Assembly (NCBI RefSeq): GCF_003050905.1
Contig: NZ_QAOT01000011.1
DNA from: Cereibacter_A azotoformans
GTDB taxonomy: Bacteria > Pseudomonadota > Alphaproteobacteria > Rhodobacterales > Rhodobacteraceae
Length of the DNA: 64,000 nt
Reading direction: 5' to 3' (one strand)
How positions within the stretch are numbered: position 1 is the first letter of the stretch; every line of letters starts with the position of its first letter. This document shows, piece after piece, positions 53,889 to 62,159 of the stretch. The notes under the pieces are model-generated. The model was not told the DNA's origin. It did no database searches and saw only the letters and a program-made list of their open reading frames with translations. A program made the translations under genes and the position numbers.

Positions 53889-53919
53889 CAGGGGCCGCGC
53901 AGAGCTGGCGCGGCCCCTG
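53889..53919 (+). terminator. Strong terminator after hsp20
   Basis: CAGGGGCCGCGC and GCGCGGCCCCTG form a perfect 12-bp stem around a seven-base loop, 33 bases after the hsp20 stop, followed by TT. Confidence 0.7.
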
Positions 53920-54033
53920 TTGCCGTGGACGGCGCCCAGCACGCGCCCTGCCAGCCGTCCCATCGCCCGGATCCGACACGCCACGCCCGGAAGTCCGCCC
54001 GGCGCTGAACCTGTCCGACCAAGGAGAAAGAGA

Positions 54034-54204
54034 ATGGACGGCCACATCCCGCGTTACCCTCTTGCCGCCCTCGCCGTGGCGCTTTGTGCCGGGCTGGGCG
54101 GTTGCACCGAGCAGAAGACCTATCCGCTGTCGGGCTCGCCCTGCACTCCGGGTGATCCGGTGCAGTCGATGCATGCCTCGGACTATGCGTCGCCCTGCCC
54201 GTAG
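54034..54204 (+). CDS. Small lipoprotein
   Basis: The 56-residue protein has a hydrophobic signal and a lipobox GLGGC near residue 24, leaving a mature part of about 33 residues with two more cysteines. AAGGAG precedes the ATG. Function unknown. Its 3' end overlaps the start region of the zincin gene, which suggests coupled expression. Confidence 0.65.
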   Translation: MDGHIPRYPLAALAVALCAGLGGCTEQKTYPLSGSPCTPGDPVQSMHASDYASPCP

Positions 54205-54946
54205 CGGTGCGAGCCGCGGCTGGTGCGCGGGCCTCATCGTCCTGCTCCTCGCCCTGACGACGGCCCGGCCTGTGGCCGCCGCTTGCGGTCTCGCCGGTGT
54301 CTCGGTCTCGGGATCGGCCGAGGAGGTCGCCGAGGCATGCGACGTGCTGGCGGAGGTCACGGGCTACTTCCGGGCGCTCGGCTTCAGCCTGGAGCCGGAG
54401 GTCACCGTGGTCTTCGCAGACCGGATCGAGATCGAGTTGCCCGCCGAGCCGTCCGGGACGGGACCCTCCGACGCGGTGCGCGCCCGGATCTCCGGCTGCT
54501 ACGATTTCCGGCAGGACAGGGTCTGCGTGGTGTCCGGCCACCGCGACCTGCCCCATGACCGCCAGCCCTGGGGCCTCGACTGGAGCCCGCCCGTCGCGCG
54601 CTCGATCCTGACGCATGAACTGGTTCATGCCGCCGTGAGCGACATCCTCGGGCCGCAGACGCCCGACCTCGGCATGGTCTGGCACGAGTTCATCGCCTAT
54701 GCGGTGCAGTTCCACCTCATGCCCCCGGCGCTCCGGGCCGAGGTGCTGGCCCGCCATCCCGAGGCCACCGCCTTCGCCGCCCCGGAGCGCGTCAACCCGA
54801 TGTCCTACGCGTTGGACCCCGACGCCTTCGCGATCAGCGCCTTTCTCTTCGCCGAGGAACAGGGCGGCGGCGCCTTCATCCGCCAGTTGCTGACCGGCAG
54901 CGCCCCCTTTTCCACCGACGAGTTCCAGTTGCTCTGGACCGAATGA
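54185..54946 (+). CDS. Exported zincin-like putative metalloprotease
   Basis: The 253-residue protein has an N-terminal signal (hydrophobic stretch through ARPVAAA) and the zinc-binding LTHELVHAAVSD motif near residue 142, with a downstream HEFIAY that may supply the third ligand. Two cysteines near residue 100 could pair. No named peptidase family is evident to me. ATG 54185 is the best start by signal-peptide shape; 54173 is an alternative. It overlaps the lipoprotein gene. Confidence 0.65.
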   Translation: MRRPARSGASRGWCAGLIVLLLALTTARPVAAACGLAGVSVSGSAEEVAEACDVLAEVTGYFRALGFSLEPEVTVVFADRIEIELPAEPSGTGPSDAVRARISGCYDFRQDRVCVVSGHRDLPHDRQPWGLDWSPPVARSILTHELVHAAVSDILGPQTPDLGMVWHEFIAYAVQFHLMPPALRAEVLARHPEATAFAAPERVNPMSYALDPDAFAISAFLFAEEQGGGAFIRQLLTGSAPFSTDEFQLLWTE

Positions 54947-54963
54947 GAGGATCGTGCGCCTCC

Positions 54964-54977
54964 GTGACAGCGATCAA
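54964..54977. promoter_or_regulatory. FNR-type box upstream of the phosphoribosyltransferase unit
   Basis: GTGACAGCGATCAA has a perfect right half (ATCAA) and four of five left-half matches. Its centre is 62 bases before the ATG at 55033. Confidence 0.6.
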
Positions 54978-55032
54978 TGCGCGACCGACCGGGGCGGCGT
55001 CCGATGGAGGGGCAACCGGAGAAGACGGGGCC

Positions 55033-55251
55033 ATGCGGAAGATGGGCGAAAGGCGTAGCGTGTTGATCAGGCCAGAGCGGCTCGACGCCATCGGGCCCAT
55101 CCCGGACGGCAGCCGCCCGCTGGTCATCTTCGCCCATCGCGCGGGCAGTCGCCGCAGCGCGCGCACCATTGAAGAGCCGGCCCCCCGCGTTCAGGTCGTC
55201 GGTCTGGAGGCGGGTTGGTTCCCCGATCATCTGGACGGGGACGGATCATGA
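55033..55251 (+). CDS. Short ORF resembling a dienelactone-hydrolase N-terminal stub
   Basis: The 72-residue frame contains PDGSRPLVIFAHRAGSRRSA, which resembles the first strand and oxyanion turn of alpha/beta hydrolases often encoded with phosphoribosyltransferases (PLVLFAHGSGSSRHS in those). The glycine expected after FAH is R here and no nucleophile elbow exists. It may be a decayed hydrolase or a small adaptor. Its TGA overlaps the next ATG (ATGA at 55248-55251). Confidence 0.5.
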   Translation: MRKMGERRSVLIRPERLDAIGPIPDGSRPLVIFAHRAGSRRSARTIEEPAPRVQVVGLEAGWFPDHLDGDGS

Positions 55252-55910
55252 CAGCCTTCCGCGACCGGACGGATGCGGGCCGCCAGCTCGCCGCGCTGTT
55301 TGCGGGGCGGGACGACAGGGATCCCGTTGTCCTCGCCCTGCCCCGCGGCGGCGTTCCGGTCGCGTTCGAGATCGCCCGTGCGCTGCAGGCCCCGCTCGAT
55401 CTGGTCATGGTGCGCAAGCTGGGCGTGCCCTGGCAGCCCGAACTTGCCGCGGGAGCGGTGGCGGACGGCGATGACCCCGAGATGGTGATCAACGAAACGG
55501 TCGCGGCCATGGCGGGGCTCGACCGGGCGGACATGGAAGAGCTGGCAGCGGTCCAGCTCGACGAGATCGCCCGCCGCCGGAGCCTTTATCTTGCGGGCCG
55601 CACGCCGGTTGCGGTCGCGGGGCGGACCGCCATCCTTGTCGATGACGGCATCGCCACCGGCGCCACGATCCGCGCCGCCCTTGGCGCCACGCGGCGGAGG
55701 AACCCGGCCCGGCTGGTCCTGGCCGTGCCGGTCGCGGCGCGGGACACGCTCGAGAGTCTGCGGCCCGAGGTGGACGAGATCCTGTGCCCCCTGCCCGTTG
55801 ATGCCCTCGGCGCCGTCGGTCTCCATTACGGAGATTTCACGCAGGTCAGCGATCAGGAGGTGGTGCGCCTGCTGTCAGCCGCCGCGCCGCCCGGGGGAGA
55901 GCCGGGATAG
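55248..55910 (+). CDS. Phosphoribosyltransferase-family protein (Rv0571c-like domain)
   Basis: The 220-residue protein is a type I phosphoribosyltransferase: VVLALPRGGVPVAFEIARAL near residue 27, LVMVRKLGVPWQPELAAGAV near 50 and the PRPP loop ILVDDGIATGATIRAAL near 128. The basic hydrolase-fused relatives share the RGGVPV and RKLG features. Substrate unknown. It is coupled to the upstream stub by four bases and falls under the FNR-type box at 54964. Confidence 0.85.
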   Translation: MTAFRDRTDAGRQLAALFAGRDDRDPVVLALPRGGVPVAFEIARALQAPLDLVMVRKLGVPWQPELAAGAVADGDDPEMVINETVAAMAGLDRADMEELAAVQLDEIARRRSLYLAGRTPVAVAGRTAILVDDGIATGATIRAALGATRRRNPARLVLAVPVAARDTLESLRPEVDEILCPLPVDALGAVGLHYGDFTQVSDQEVVRLLSAAAPPGGEPG

Positions 55911-55973
55911 GCTGCGTCGCCGGCAGACGTCCGCCCGAAACTCCTCCGAGAGCCTCACATTCCCTCGCCTGCG

Positions 55974-56624
55974 TCAGCCCGGCGCCGGGGCGGTCCTGCG
56001 GACTACGCCAAGGCAGGCGTATCCCCGGAACCGGCTGCCCGAGCGGCTGATGCCGCCCACCCCTGCGGCCACTTCGGCCAGCGCCGCCCCGAGGTCGTCG
56101 CGCGGCTCGACGTGAAAGCGGCCGATCCAGCCGCGCAGGCCGGTGCGGAACCAGCGCGGCAGGCCCGCCTGATCCCCGAAATCGACCACATGAAGCTCGC
56201 CCTCCTTCGACAGCAGGGATGCGGCATGGGCCAGCGCCGGACGCCAGTCGGGGATCATCGACAGCGCGTAGGAGATCACGATGCGCTCGAACCGCCCGGC
56301 GCCGAACAGTGCCCGAGCGTCGAAGTCGGTGGCGTCGCCCTGCGCGAGACGCGCGCGGGTGCCAAGGCGGGCGCGCGCTGTCCGCAGCATCTCCTCCGAG
56401 ATGTCGAGCCCGTAAAGGCGCAACCCCGGCCAGCGACGGTCGATCAGGTCAAGGTTGCGCCCGGTGCCGCAGGCGATCTCGAGCACGCGCGCGCCGGGCG
56501 GCGGGGCGAGGGCCGCGATCAGTTCGTCACGTCCGAGCAGGAAGTGACGGCGCGTGATGTCGTAGATCCGCCGCTGGTGACGGTAGGTGGCGTCCATCAG
56601 CGCCGCATGAGGCTCCGCCGTCAT
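55974..56624 (-). CDS. btaB: S-adenosylmethionine-dependent N-methyltransferase BtaB
   Basis: The 216-residue class I methyltransferase has VLEIACGTGRNLDLI near residue 47, LYGLDISEEML near 72 and ARLAQGDATDF near 95. Its gene overlaps btaA by ATGA (56621-56624). BtaB trimethylates diacylglycerylhomoserine to the betaine lipid DGTS in Rhodobacter sphaeroides. The N-terminal part (TYRHQRRIYDITRRHFLLGR) is typical of BtaB. Start set at 56624; the longer frame extends into btaA. Confidence 0.9.
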   Translation of the reverse strand: MTAEPHAALMDATYRHQRRIYDITRRHFLLGRDELIAALAPPPGARVLEIACGTGRNLDLIDRRWPGLRLYGLDISEEMLRTARARLGTRARLAQGDATDFDARALFGAGRFERIVISYALSMIPDWRPALAHAASLLSKEGELHVVDFGDQAGLPRWFRTGLRGWIGRFHVEPRDDLGAALAEVAAGVGGISRSGSRFRGYACLGVVRRTAPAPG

Positions 56625-57871
56625 GCGTTGCGGCGGCGGTAGATGTGAAAGCCGCCATAGATCGCCGAGCGGTCGGCCTCGTGGCAGGCGCGGGCGAAGG
56701 CACGGTCGCTCTGCCACGCAGACAGAAGCTCGGGCGGCAGTTGCTGCGGCAGGATGTCCGCCGCGCCCCCGGTGCGGAAGATGACCGTGGCCCCGGCGGC
56801 GGCCGTGCGGGTGATCTCGCGCCACAGATCGGCCAGCTGGGCCCGCGTCATCCAGTCCTGCGCATCCAGAAGCGAGAAGCCGTGGATCGTTCCCGAGGCC
56901 TCACCCGCCAGCGCCTTCGTGAGCGGCTGGTTGACCACTTCGGCACGCGCGGCATGGGCGCGCAGGGCATCGAAGGCCGCGGGCTCCAGATAGGGCGGCA
57001 GCGCGCCCTCGCCGGGCTCGGGATAGCGGCGGGCCACAGCCTGCCAGGCAAAGTAGTTCTCGCGCAGCGGATGGTCGCAGAACAGCCGCCGCAACCGCTC
57101 GCGCAGCACCGGCAGCACGTCGCCGTCCCCGTCGCAGGCCAGCAGCTCATATTGCGCGGGCGGGATGCCGAGCCCGAACAGCGCCGCCGGATGGCGGGCC
57201 AGCGACTGCACGAGCGGCGTCGCGAACAGCGGATCGATGTGGCCGTTGAACCATGTGCGCTGCTCGTCAACCGTCCGGCAGGCCAGCAGGCCGCCCAGAT
57301 CCGTGCCGCCAAGCCGCGCGACCAGATGCGCTGCGCCGATGAAGCGGCCAAGCGCCCCGTGGCGGTAGAAGCCACGGGCGAAGAGGCCGATCCGCCGGCC
57401 GAAGGGCGTCCGCGCCTCCCACCAGGCCCGCGTCGCCGGGTCGAGCCGCGGCGCGAGATACCGGTCGTAGGCGCGGATGTTGGCGGCACGGTCCGCGCGG
57501 CCGAAGAGGTCGAAGAAGGCCTCGTGGTCGGGCAGGTGCCGGGCCGCGGCCAGCTTCAGCCGCCCCAGCGCGACATGGGCGGGCGAGAGGTCCACGGCGA
57601 GCAGGCTTCCGGGACCGGCGGTCAGGTAGGACATCATGTTGCATCCGCCCGAGGCGATGCAGGCCAGCCGCTGCCCCGGCGCGATGGCCAGCGCCCGCAT
57701 GTCCACCACCGGGTCCTCCCAGATCTGCGGATAGACGAGTCCGTGGAACAGCCGCGAGAACATCCGCTCCATCATCCCCTCGGCGCTGAGGGGCGAGCGG
57801 CGGTGGACGGCCGCGCCGATCTGGCGGGCCACGGTCGGCGCGGGAACGGGTTGCGGCGCCATGTCGAGCAT
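56621..57871 (-). CDS. btaA: Betaine lipid synthase subunit BtaA (SAM:diacylglycerol 3-amino-3-carboxypropyltransferase)
   Basis: The 416-residue protein matches BtaA: VYPQIWEDPVVDMRALAIAP near residue 47, LACIASGGCNMMSYL near 70, and FFDLFGRADRAANIRAYDRY near 115. It transfers the aminocarboxypropyl group of SAM to diacylglycerol, making diacylglycerylhomoserine, the substrate of BtaB. DGTS replaces phospholipids when phosphate is limiting. ATG at 57871 was chosen; upstream in-frame sequence is antisense to the glycosyltransferase and not conserved. A PhoB box was looked for but not seen in the 28-base gap. Confidence 0.93.
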   Translation of the reverse strand: MLDMAPQPVPAPTVARQIGAAVHRRSPLSAEGMMERMFSRLFHGLVYPQIWEDPVVDMRALAIAPGQRLACIASGGCNMMSYLTAGPGSLLAVDLSPAHVALGRLKLAAARHLPDHEAFFDLFGRADRAANIRAYDRYLAPRLDPATRAWWEARTPFGRRIGLFARGFYRHGALGRFIGAAHLVARLGGTDLGGLLACRTVDEQRTWFNGHIDPLFATPLVQSLARHPAALFGLGIPPAQYELLACDGDGDVLPVLRERLRRLFCDHPLRENYFAWQAVARRYPEPGEGALPPYLEPAAFDALRAHAARAEVVNQPLTKALAGEASGTIHGFSLLDAQDWMTRAQLADLWREITRTAAAGATVIFRTGGAADILPQQLPPELLSAWQSDRAFARACHEADRSAIYGGFHIYRRRNA

Positions 57872-57899
57872 GAGGAGACCTTTCGTTCGGGTAAGGAAG

Positions 57900-58622
57900 T
57901 CAGCGGCCAAGGATCGGCACAAGCGGCAGGCGCCGATGCCCGGAGAGGCGCTGGCGCTGCAGGGCGACGATCTGGCCCAGCGCGCGGTGCGGCGGGATGG
58001 TGCGGAAGATGTCGCCCAGCATGAGCGCGTCCGCCAAGAGGCCCGCCGCCAGCCCGCGCTTTCCTGCCTTGGCGGGGCTGGCCACATCGGGCCAGCGCAC
58101 CACGGCCAGCCGGGCGGCCGAAGCGATCCAGAGGGCGTTCAGATAGGCCTCGAAGCCAAAGCGCGGCAGGCGCGCGATCGCATCGAGCCGATCCGCCAGC
58201 AGGGCTCGCGGCAGGACGCGCTCACCCGAGATGTAGTCGAGCCCCAGAAGCCGCCAGGGCAGCGGGGCGTTGCCGCGCAGGCTCAGGCTGCCCTCGGCCT
58301 CGTCGAGCAGGACCGGCGCGAGCAGATCCGTGACATGGTTCGCCGTCAAACCCCGAAGATCGGCGTCGAGCAGCAGGATCAGGTCGCCCTGCGCCGCCGC
58401 GATCCCTCGTGCCAAGGCCGCGCTCTTGCCGCGGTTGGCGGGCTGGCGCAGCACGCGCACGCCCGCGCGCTCGGCCACCTCGGCGGTATCGTCGGTCGAG
58501 CCATCGTCGATGACGATCACCTCGTCCACCAGCCGGTTGGCGCAGGCCGCGGCCAGCACCGCGCCGATGCGGCGGCCCTCGTTGAAGGCGGGGATGAGGC
58601 AGGTCACGGTGGCAAGGCTCAT
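57900..58622 (-). CDS. Family 2 glycosyltransferase
   Basis: The 240-residue protein is a GT2-type enzyme: VTCLIPAFNEGRRIGAVLAA at the N terminus, DEVIVIDDGSTDDTAEVAER near residue 33 and LILLLDADLRGL near 80, with the metal-binding DAD. No membrane segment is evident. It overlaps the DedA gene by ATGA and lies 28 bases before btaA. A glycolipid or lipid-modifying role is suggested by the operon; substrate unknown. Confidence 0.85.
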   Translation of the reverse strand: MSLATVTCLIPAFNEGRRIGAVLAAACANRLVDEVIVIDDGSTDDTAEVAERAGVRVLRQPANRGKSAALARGIAAAQGDLILLLDADLRGLTANHVTDLLAPVLLDEAEGSLSLRGNAPLPWRLLGLDYISGERVLPRALLADRLDAIARLPRFGFEAYLNALWIASAARLAVVRWPDVASPAKAGKRGLAAGLLADALMLGDIFRTIPPHRALGQIVALQRQRLSGHRRLPLVPILGR

Positions 58623-59188
58623 GAACAGGATCTCCGGCGATAGAGGAGGACGAGGAGGACAAGCAGGGTCGTGAGCGTCAGTGCGCCGGCCGCAATCCAG
58701 CTTCCCATCCGCGCGTGGGTCGCGCCGAACCACCAGCCGAGGCTCACGAAGAACAGGCTCTTGGGGAGGGTGGCCGCCGCATTGCAGGCCATGAAGAGGC
58801 CAAAGGGCACGCGCGCGACCCCGGCCGCCAACAGGACGGCGGCCCCGGCGGCATGGGTGAGCTTTGCGCCGATCAGCACCGCGGGCGCGCGGGCGCGCAA
58901 GCCCCCTGCAAGATCCTCGATCTGCGCCTCGCGCACCCGCAGCAGCGACAGCGCAGGCCGGCCTCCGCGGCGACCCACGGCGTAGAGAAGCGCGTCGCCC
59001 ACGAGATCGGCCAGGATCACCGTGAGGGTGACGGCCGTCAGGTCCAGCACTCCGCGCTGCGCGAGCCAGGCCGCGATCACGGTGACGATGGGCCCCTCGA
59101 CCAGCGCCAGCGGCGCGATCAGAGCCAGCCCGTGGACGGCCAGAAGCGTCGCGACGGTCTCTTGCGCGATCACCTTGCGACCCCCCAT
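58619..59188 (-). CDS. DedA-family membrane protein
   Basis: The 189-residue protein has about four to five membrane segments and DedA hallmarks: EGPIVTVIAAWLAQRGVLDL near residue 31, VILADLVGDALLYAVGRRGG near 57, and KLTHAAGAAVLLAAGVARVP near 110 with the G-x-F-x-x-x-x-x-x-A following. DedA proteins move undecaprenyl phosphate or phospholipids across the inner membrane. As first gene of the unit it may supply lipid handling for the glycosyltransferase and BtaAB. A 202-base spacer lies upstream, with no FNR-type box seen. Confidence 0.82.
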   Translation of the reverse strand: MGGRKVIAQETVATLLAVHGLALIAPLALVEGPIVTVIAAWLAQRGVLDLTAVTLTVILADLVGDALLYAVGRRGGRPALSLLRVREAQIEDLAGGLRARAPAVLIGAKLTHAAGAAVLLAAGVARVPFGLFMACNAAATLPKSLFFVSLGWWFGATHARMGSWIAAGALTLTTLLVLLVLLYRRRSCS

Positions 59189-59390
59189 GAAACGACGGCC
59201 CGGGTGCCCGCCCCCGCGGCGGCGGCGCGGGGAAGCTGAGAGAGACGATGTCGGGGCGCGGACGGGCGGGCACTGATCATGGCCCTACCCTATGACCGCT
59301 CTCGGCCACGATTTTGTGACGGCTCCGCCGGTCAAGGTCCCGGCCCGGCCGTGGCAGCGCCACCCAGGCCGTCTTGCGGCGGGCCGGGGC

Positions 59391-59771
59391 TCAGACCTCC
59401 GGCGCGTCGGTCTGGGGGTCGGGGGGCGGCTCGGCGCCCGGAACGCCCTTCGTGCCCTCGGCCCGATCCCGGTGGAGCGCCGCCCGCCCCAGCATCAGGA
59501 GCGTGACCGGCGTCGTGATCATCACAAAGCCACCGATCACCAGCTCGTGCACGATGGGCCGGCCCTGCGTCAGGCTGAAGAGCAGCATCGAGGCGAGGAT
59601 GATCCCGGCCGTCCCCCAGCTTGTGCCCAGCGTGGGCGCGTGCAGGCGGTCGTAGAAGCTGCGCAGCTGCACGAGGCCAATGGTGCCCAGCATCGTGAGC
59701 GTGCTGCCCAGAACCAGCAGCAGGGCCACCGGAACGGCAAGCCAGAGCGGGATGGCCTCGAGATGGTTCAT
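59391..59771 (-). CDS. mrpG: Mrp/Pha cation:proton antiporter subunit G
   Basis: The 126-residue protein has three membrane segments and the MrpG pattern: GTIGLVQLRSFYDRLHAPTL near residue 30, TSWGTAGIILASM near 50 and a third segment with MITTPVTLLMLGRAAL. A proline-rich acidic tail follows. It is the last gene of the operon and overlaps mrpF by ATGA. Mrp complexes exchange Na+ or K+ for protons and are related to Complex I. Confidence 0.92.
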   Translation of the reverse strand: MNHLEAIPLWLAVPVALLLVLGSTLTMLGTIGLVQLRSFYDRLHAPTLGTSWGTAGIILASMLLFSLTQGRPIVHELVIGGFVMITTPVTLLMLGRAALHRDRAEGTKGVPGAEPPPDPQTDAPEV

Positions 59772-60049
59772 TCGATGATCTCTCCGCGGATCAGGAACTT
59801 CGCCAGCGAAACGGTGGCCACGAAACCCAGGACCCCGATCACCAGCGAGGCCTCGAAGAAGAAGGTCGTGCCCATCCGCATCCCCGTCACCACGAAGAAC
59901 AGCATCGCCGTGACATAGAGCGTATCGAGCCCCAGCACCCGGTCCTGCGCGCGCGGCCCGCGCAGGGTGCGCCAGCAGGCCAGGCAGGCGGCGATGCCCA
60001 GCATGGCCTGGGCATAGGTCAGGGCCGCGGCGAGGATCGTGGCGCTCAT
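59768..60049 (-). CDS. mrpF: Mrp/Pha antiporter subunit F
   Basis: The 93-residue protein has three membrane segments and the MrpF motif RTLRGPRAQDRVLGLDTLYV near residue 27. I start it at 60049, the ATG that overlaps the mrpE stop; the longer frame would run into mrpE. It overlaps mrpG by four bases. Confidence 0.9.
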   Translation of the reverse strand: MSATILAAALTYAQAMLGIAACLACWRTLRGPRAQDRVLGLDTLYVTAMLFFVVTGMRMGTTFFFEASLVIGVLGFVATVSLAKFLIRGEIIE

Positions 60050-60543
60050 TCGAAGATCTCCAGCAACAGGGCCTCGTAGCGGTCGCGGATCAGGGCGATC
60101 CATTCCGCCTCGTCCTTCATGTCGAACACATGCAGAAGCAGCACGCCCGCCTCGGCGTCATGTTCCAGCCAGGCGGTGCCGGGGGTGGCGGTCAGGATGA
60201 TGGCCAGCAGCGCCAGCGCCGGCTGCGACCGCAGCCGCAGCGGTATCCTCAGGAAGGCCGAGCGCCGGCCGCCGTGGCGGCCGCCGTTCAGGATCAGAAG
60301 CGCCACGGCCGCGTTCGAGCGGATGATGTCGAGGCTGACGATGCCCACCAGCCGGAAGACAGGCGCCCAGCGGCGGATGCGGGGTTTCTCGGGCTGAAGC
60401 GCCACCATCGCCCGCCCCGCCACCAGCGCGATGCCGGATCCAAGCAGCAGATGCCCCAGCGAGAAGCGCGTGAGCAGCAGCCACATCAGCACGAGTGACA
60501 GCGAGAGCAGCGGATAGGGCACGAGGCGGCTCAGGCTTGTCAT
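60046..60543 (-). CDS. mrpE: Mrp/Pha antiporter subunit E
   Basis: The 165-residue protein has two N-terminal membrane segments and the MrpE features: FSLGHLLLGSGIALVAGRAM near residue 28, LVGIVSLDIIRSNAAVALLI near 65, and LALLAIILTATPGTAWLE near 110. A soluble C-terminal part (HVFDMKDEAEWI) is typical. It overlaps mrpD and mrpF by ATGA at both ends. Confidence 0.92.
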   Translation of the reverse strand: MTSLSRLVPYPLLSLSLVLMWLLLTRFSLGHLLLGSGIALVAGRAMVALQPEKPRIRRWAPVFRLVGIVSLDIIRSNAAVALLILNGGRHGGRRSAFLRIPLRLRSQPALALLAIILTATPGTAWLEHDAEAGVLLLHVFDMKDEAEWIALIRDRYEALLLEIFE

Positions 60544-62159
60544 GGGGCGGCGGTCCCTTCAGTGACGCGGGGTGCGGCGAAGACGCCGTCGGCGTAGATC
60601 GTCGGCTCATGCAGGGCGCGGGCCGTGGCCTGCATGTAGCGCAGCGTATCCTCGGCCCGGATCGTCAGGGTCAGAAGCAGCGCGATCAGCCCCAGGACCG
60701 GCGCGATCTCGAGCGCGAGAACCTTCGGCACCGACCCGTCCGTTGCCCAGAAGGTCTGGATGCCGATCCGCACCAGACCGATGAGCGTGGCCAGCCCCGC
60801 CAGCAACAGAAGCGACAGGAACGACCAACCGAGAACCGGATCCACCGTCGGCGCGGCCAGCAGCGGCGCCAGCATCGCCACCTTGCCGATGAAGCCCGAC
60901 AGCGGCGGCAGCCCGGCCAGCACCAGAAGGCAGGCCCCGAAGCTGAGCCCCAGCACCGTGAGCGTTCCGGGAATGGCGAGGCCCACCTCGGGATCCTCCT
61001 CCTCCAGCTCGTCCAGCCCGTAGGCGTCGGCCGTCAGCGCGAGCATGCCGGCAATGCCGCCCTCCTCGCGGCTCATGGGCTCGATCAGCAGGAAGAGCGC
61101 GCCGGTGGCAAGCGTGGAACTGACAAGATAGTAGAGCGCGCCGCCCAGCATGTCCGGCCCGCCGCCCGCCAGCGTGAAGCCCACCGTTCCAAGGACCGTC
61201 CCGGACGAGATCAGCACCATGTGCGCGGCCATGCGCCCCAGTCCCTGCGAGGCCAGCACACCCAGAAGGCCGAACCCCACGGTCGCCATCCCGCCCGCGA
61301 TCAGCAGACCCGAGCCGAAGCCGGCCGATGCGGCGGCGGCCGGCCCGAACAGCAGCATCGAGAGGCGCAGGATGATGTAGATCCCGACCTTGGTCATGAT
61401 GGTGAACATCGCCGCCACCGGCGCGGCCCCCGCCATGTAGGCGGTGGGCAACCAGAACGAGAGCGGCCAGATCCCCGCCTTCACGAAGAAGGCAAGCCCC
61501 AGCAGCGCCGCCCCGGCCTTGAGGAGCGGAAGGTCGGCGTCGGTGACCGTCGGCACGATCCGGGCCAGATGCGCCATGTTGAGCGTGCCCGTCACGCCGT
61601 AGATCAGGCTGACCCCGATCAGGAACAGCAGCGACGCCGCAAGGTTGATGGCGATATAATGCAGGCCCGCCCGGATCCTCAGCTGCCCCGAGCCGTGCAG
61701 CAGAAGGCCGTAGGAGGCCGCCAGCAGCACCTCGAAGAAGACGAAGAGGTTGAAGAGGTCGCCGGTCAGGAAGGCGCCGTTCAGCCCCATCAGCAGGAAC
61801 TGGAACAGCGAGTGGAAATGCTGGCCCTGACGCTGCCAGCCCGCCCCCGCATAAAGCAGCGTCGGGATCGCCAGCAGCGCGGTCAGGCACAGCATCATGG
61901 CCGACAGCCGGTCGCTGACCAGCACGATCCCGAAGGGCACCGCCCAGTCGCCGAGCAGGTAGAAGGAGATCTCGTTCCCCCCTGCCCCGCCCCCCTTCGA
62001 GCGGTTCAGAAGCTCGACCGACACCAGAAGGAGCGCCAGCGCCGAGCCGATCGACAGAGCGAACTTCGCCCGCCGCTGCCGGTCGTCGTAGAGCAGCATG
62101 AGGGCGCCCGCCACGAAGGGGATCAGGACAGGCGCAATGACGAGATGGCCGGCGGTCAC
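60540..62159 (-). CDS. mrpD: Mrp/Pha antiporter subunit D
   Basis: The 539-residue protein is a Complex I NuoN/M-type subunit with about 14 membrane segments. Visible blocks are NGAFLTGDLFNLFVFFEVLL near residue 105, KAGIWPLSFWLPTAYMAGAA near 205, with the conserved lysine, and LLGVLASQGLGRMAAHMVLI near 290. It should form one proton or cation half-channel of the antiporter. Gene overlaps are ATGA on both sides. Confidence 0.94.
   Translation of the reverse strand: MTAGHLVIAPVLIPFVAGALMLLYDDRQRRAKFALSIGSALALLLVSVELLNRSKGGGAGGNEISFYLLGDWAVPFGIVLVSDRLSAMMLCLTALLAIPTLLYAGAGWQRQGQHFHSLFQFLLMGLNGAFLTGDLFNLFVFFEVLLAASYGLLLHGSGQLRIRAGLHYIAINLAASLLFLIGVSLIYGVTGTLNMAHLARIVPTVTDADLPLLKAGAALLGLAFFVKAGIWPLSFWLPTAYMAGAAPVAAMFTIMTKVGIYIILRLSMLLFGPAAAASAGFGSGLLIAGGMATVGFGLLGVLASQGLGRMAAHMVLISSGTVLGTVGFTLAGGGPDMLGGALYYLVSSTLATGALFLLIEPMSREEGGIAGMLALTADAYGLDELEEEDPEVGLAIPGTLTVLGLSFGACLLVLAGLPPLSGFIGKVAMLAPLLAAPTVDPVLGWSFLSLLLLAGLATLIGLVRIGIQTFWATDGSVPKVLALEIAPVLGLIALLLTLTIRAEDTLRYMQATARALHEPTIYADGVFAAPRVTEGTAAP

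Noticed and set aside
59310..59340. TTGTGAC and GTCAA half-sites upstream of dedA as an FNR-type box
   Set aside because: The spacing between halves is ten bases instead of four.
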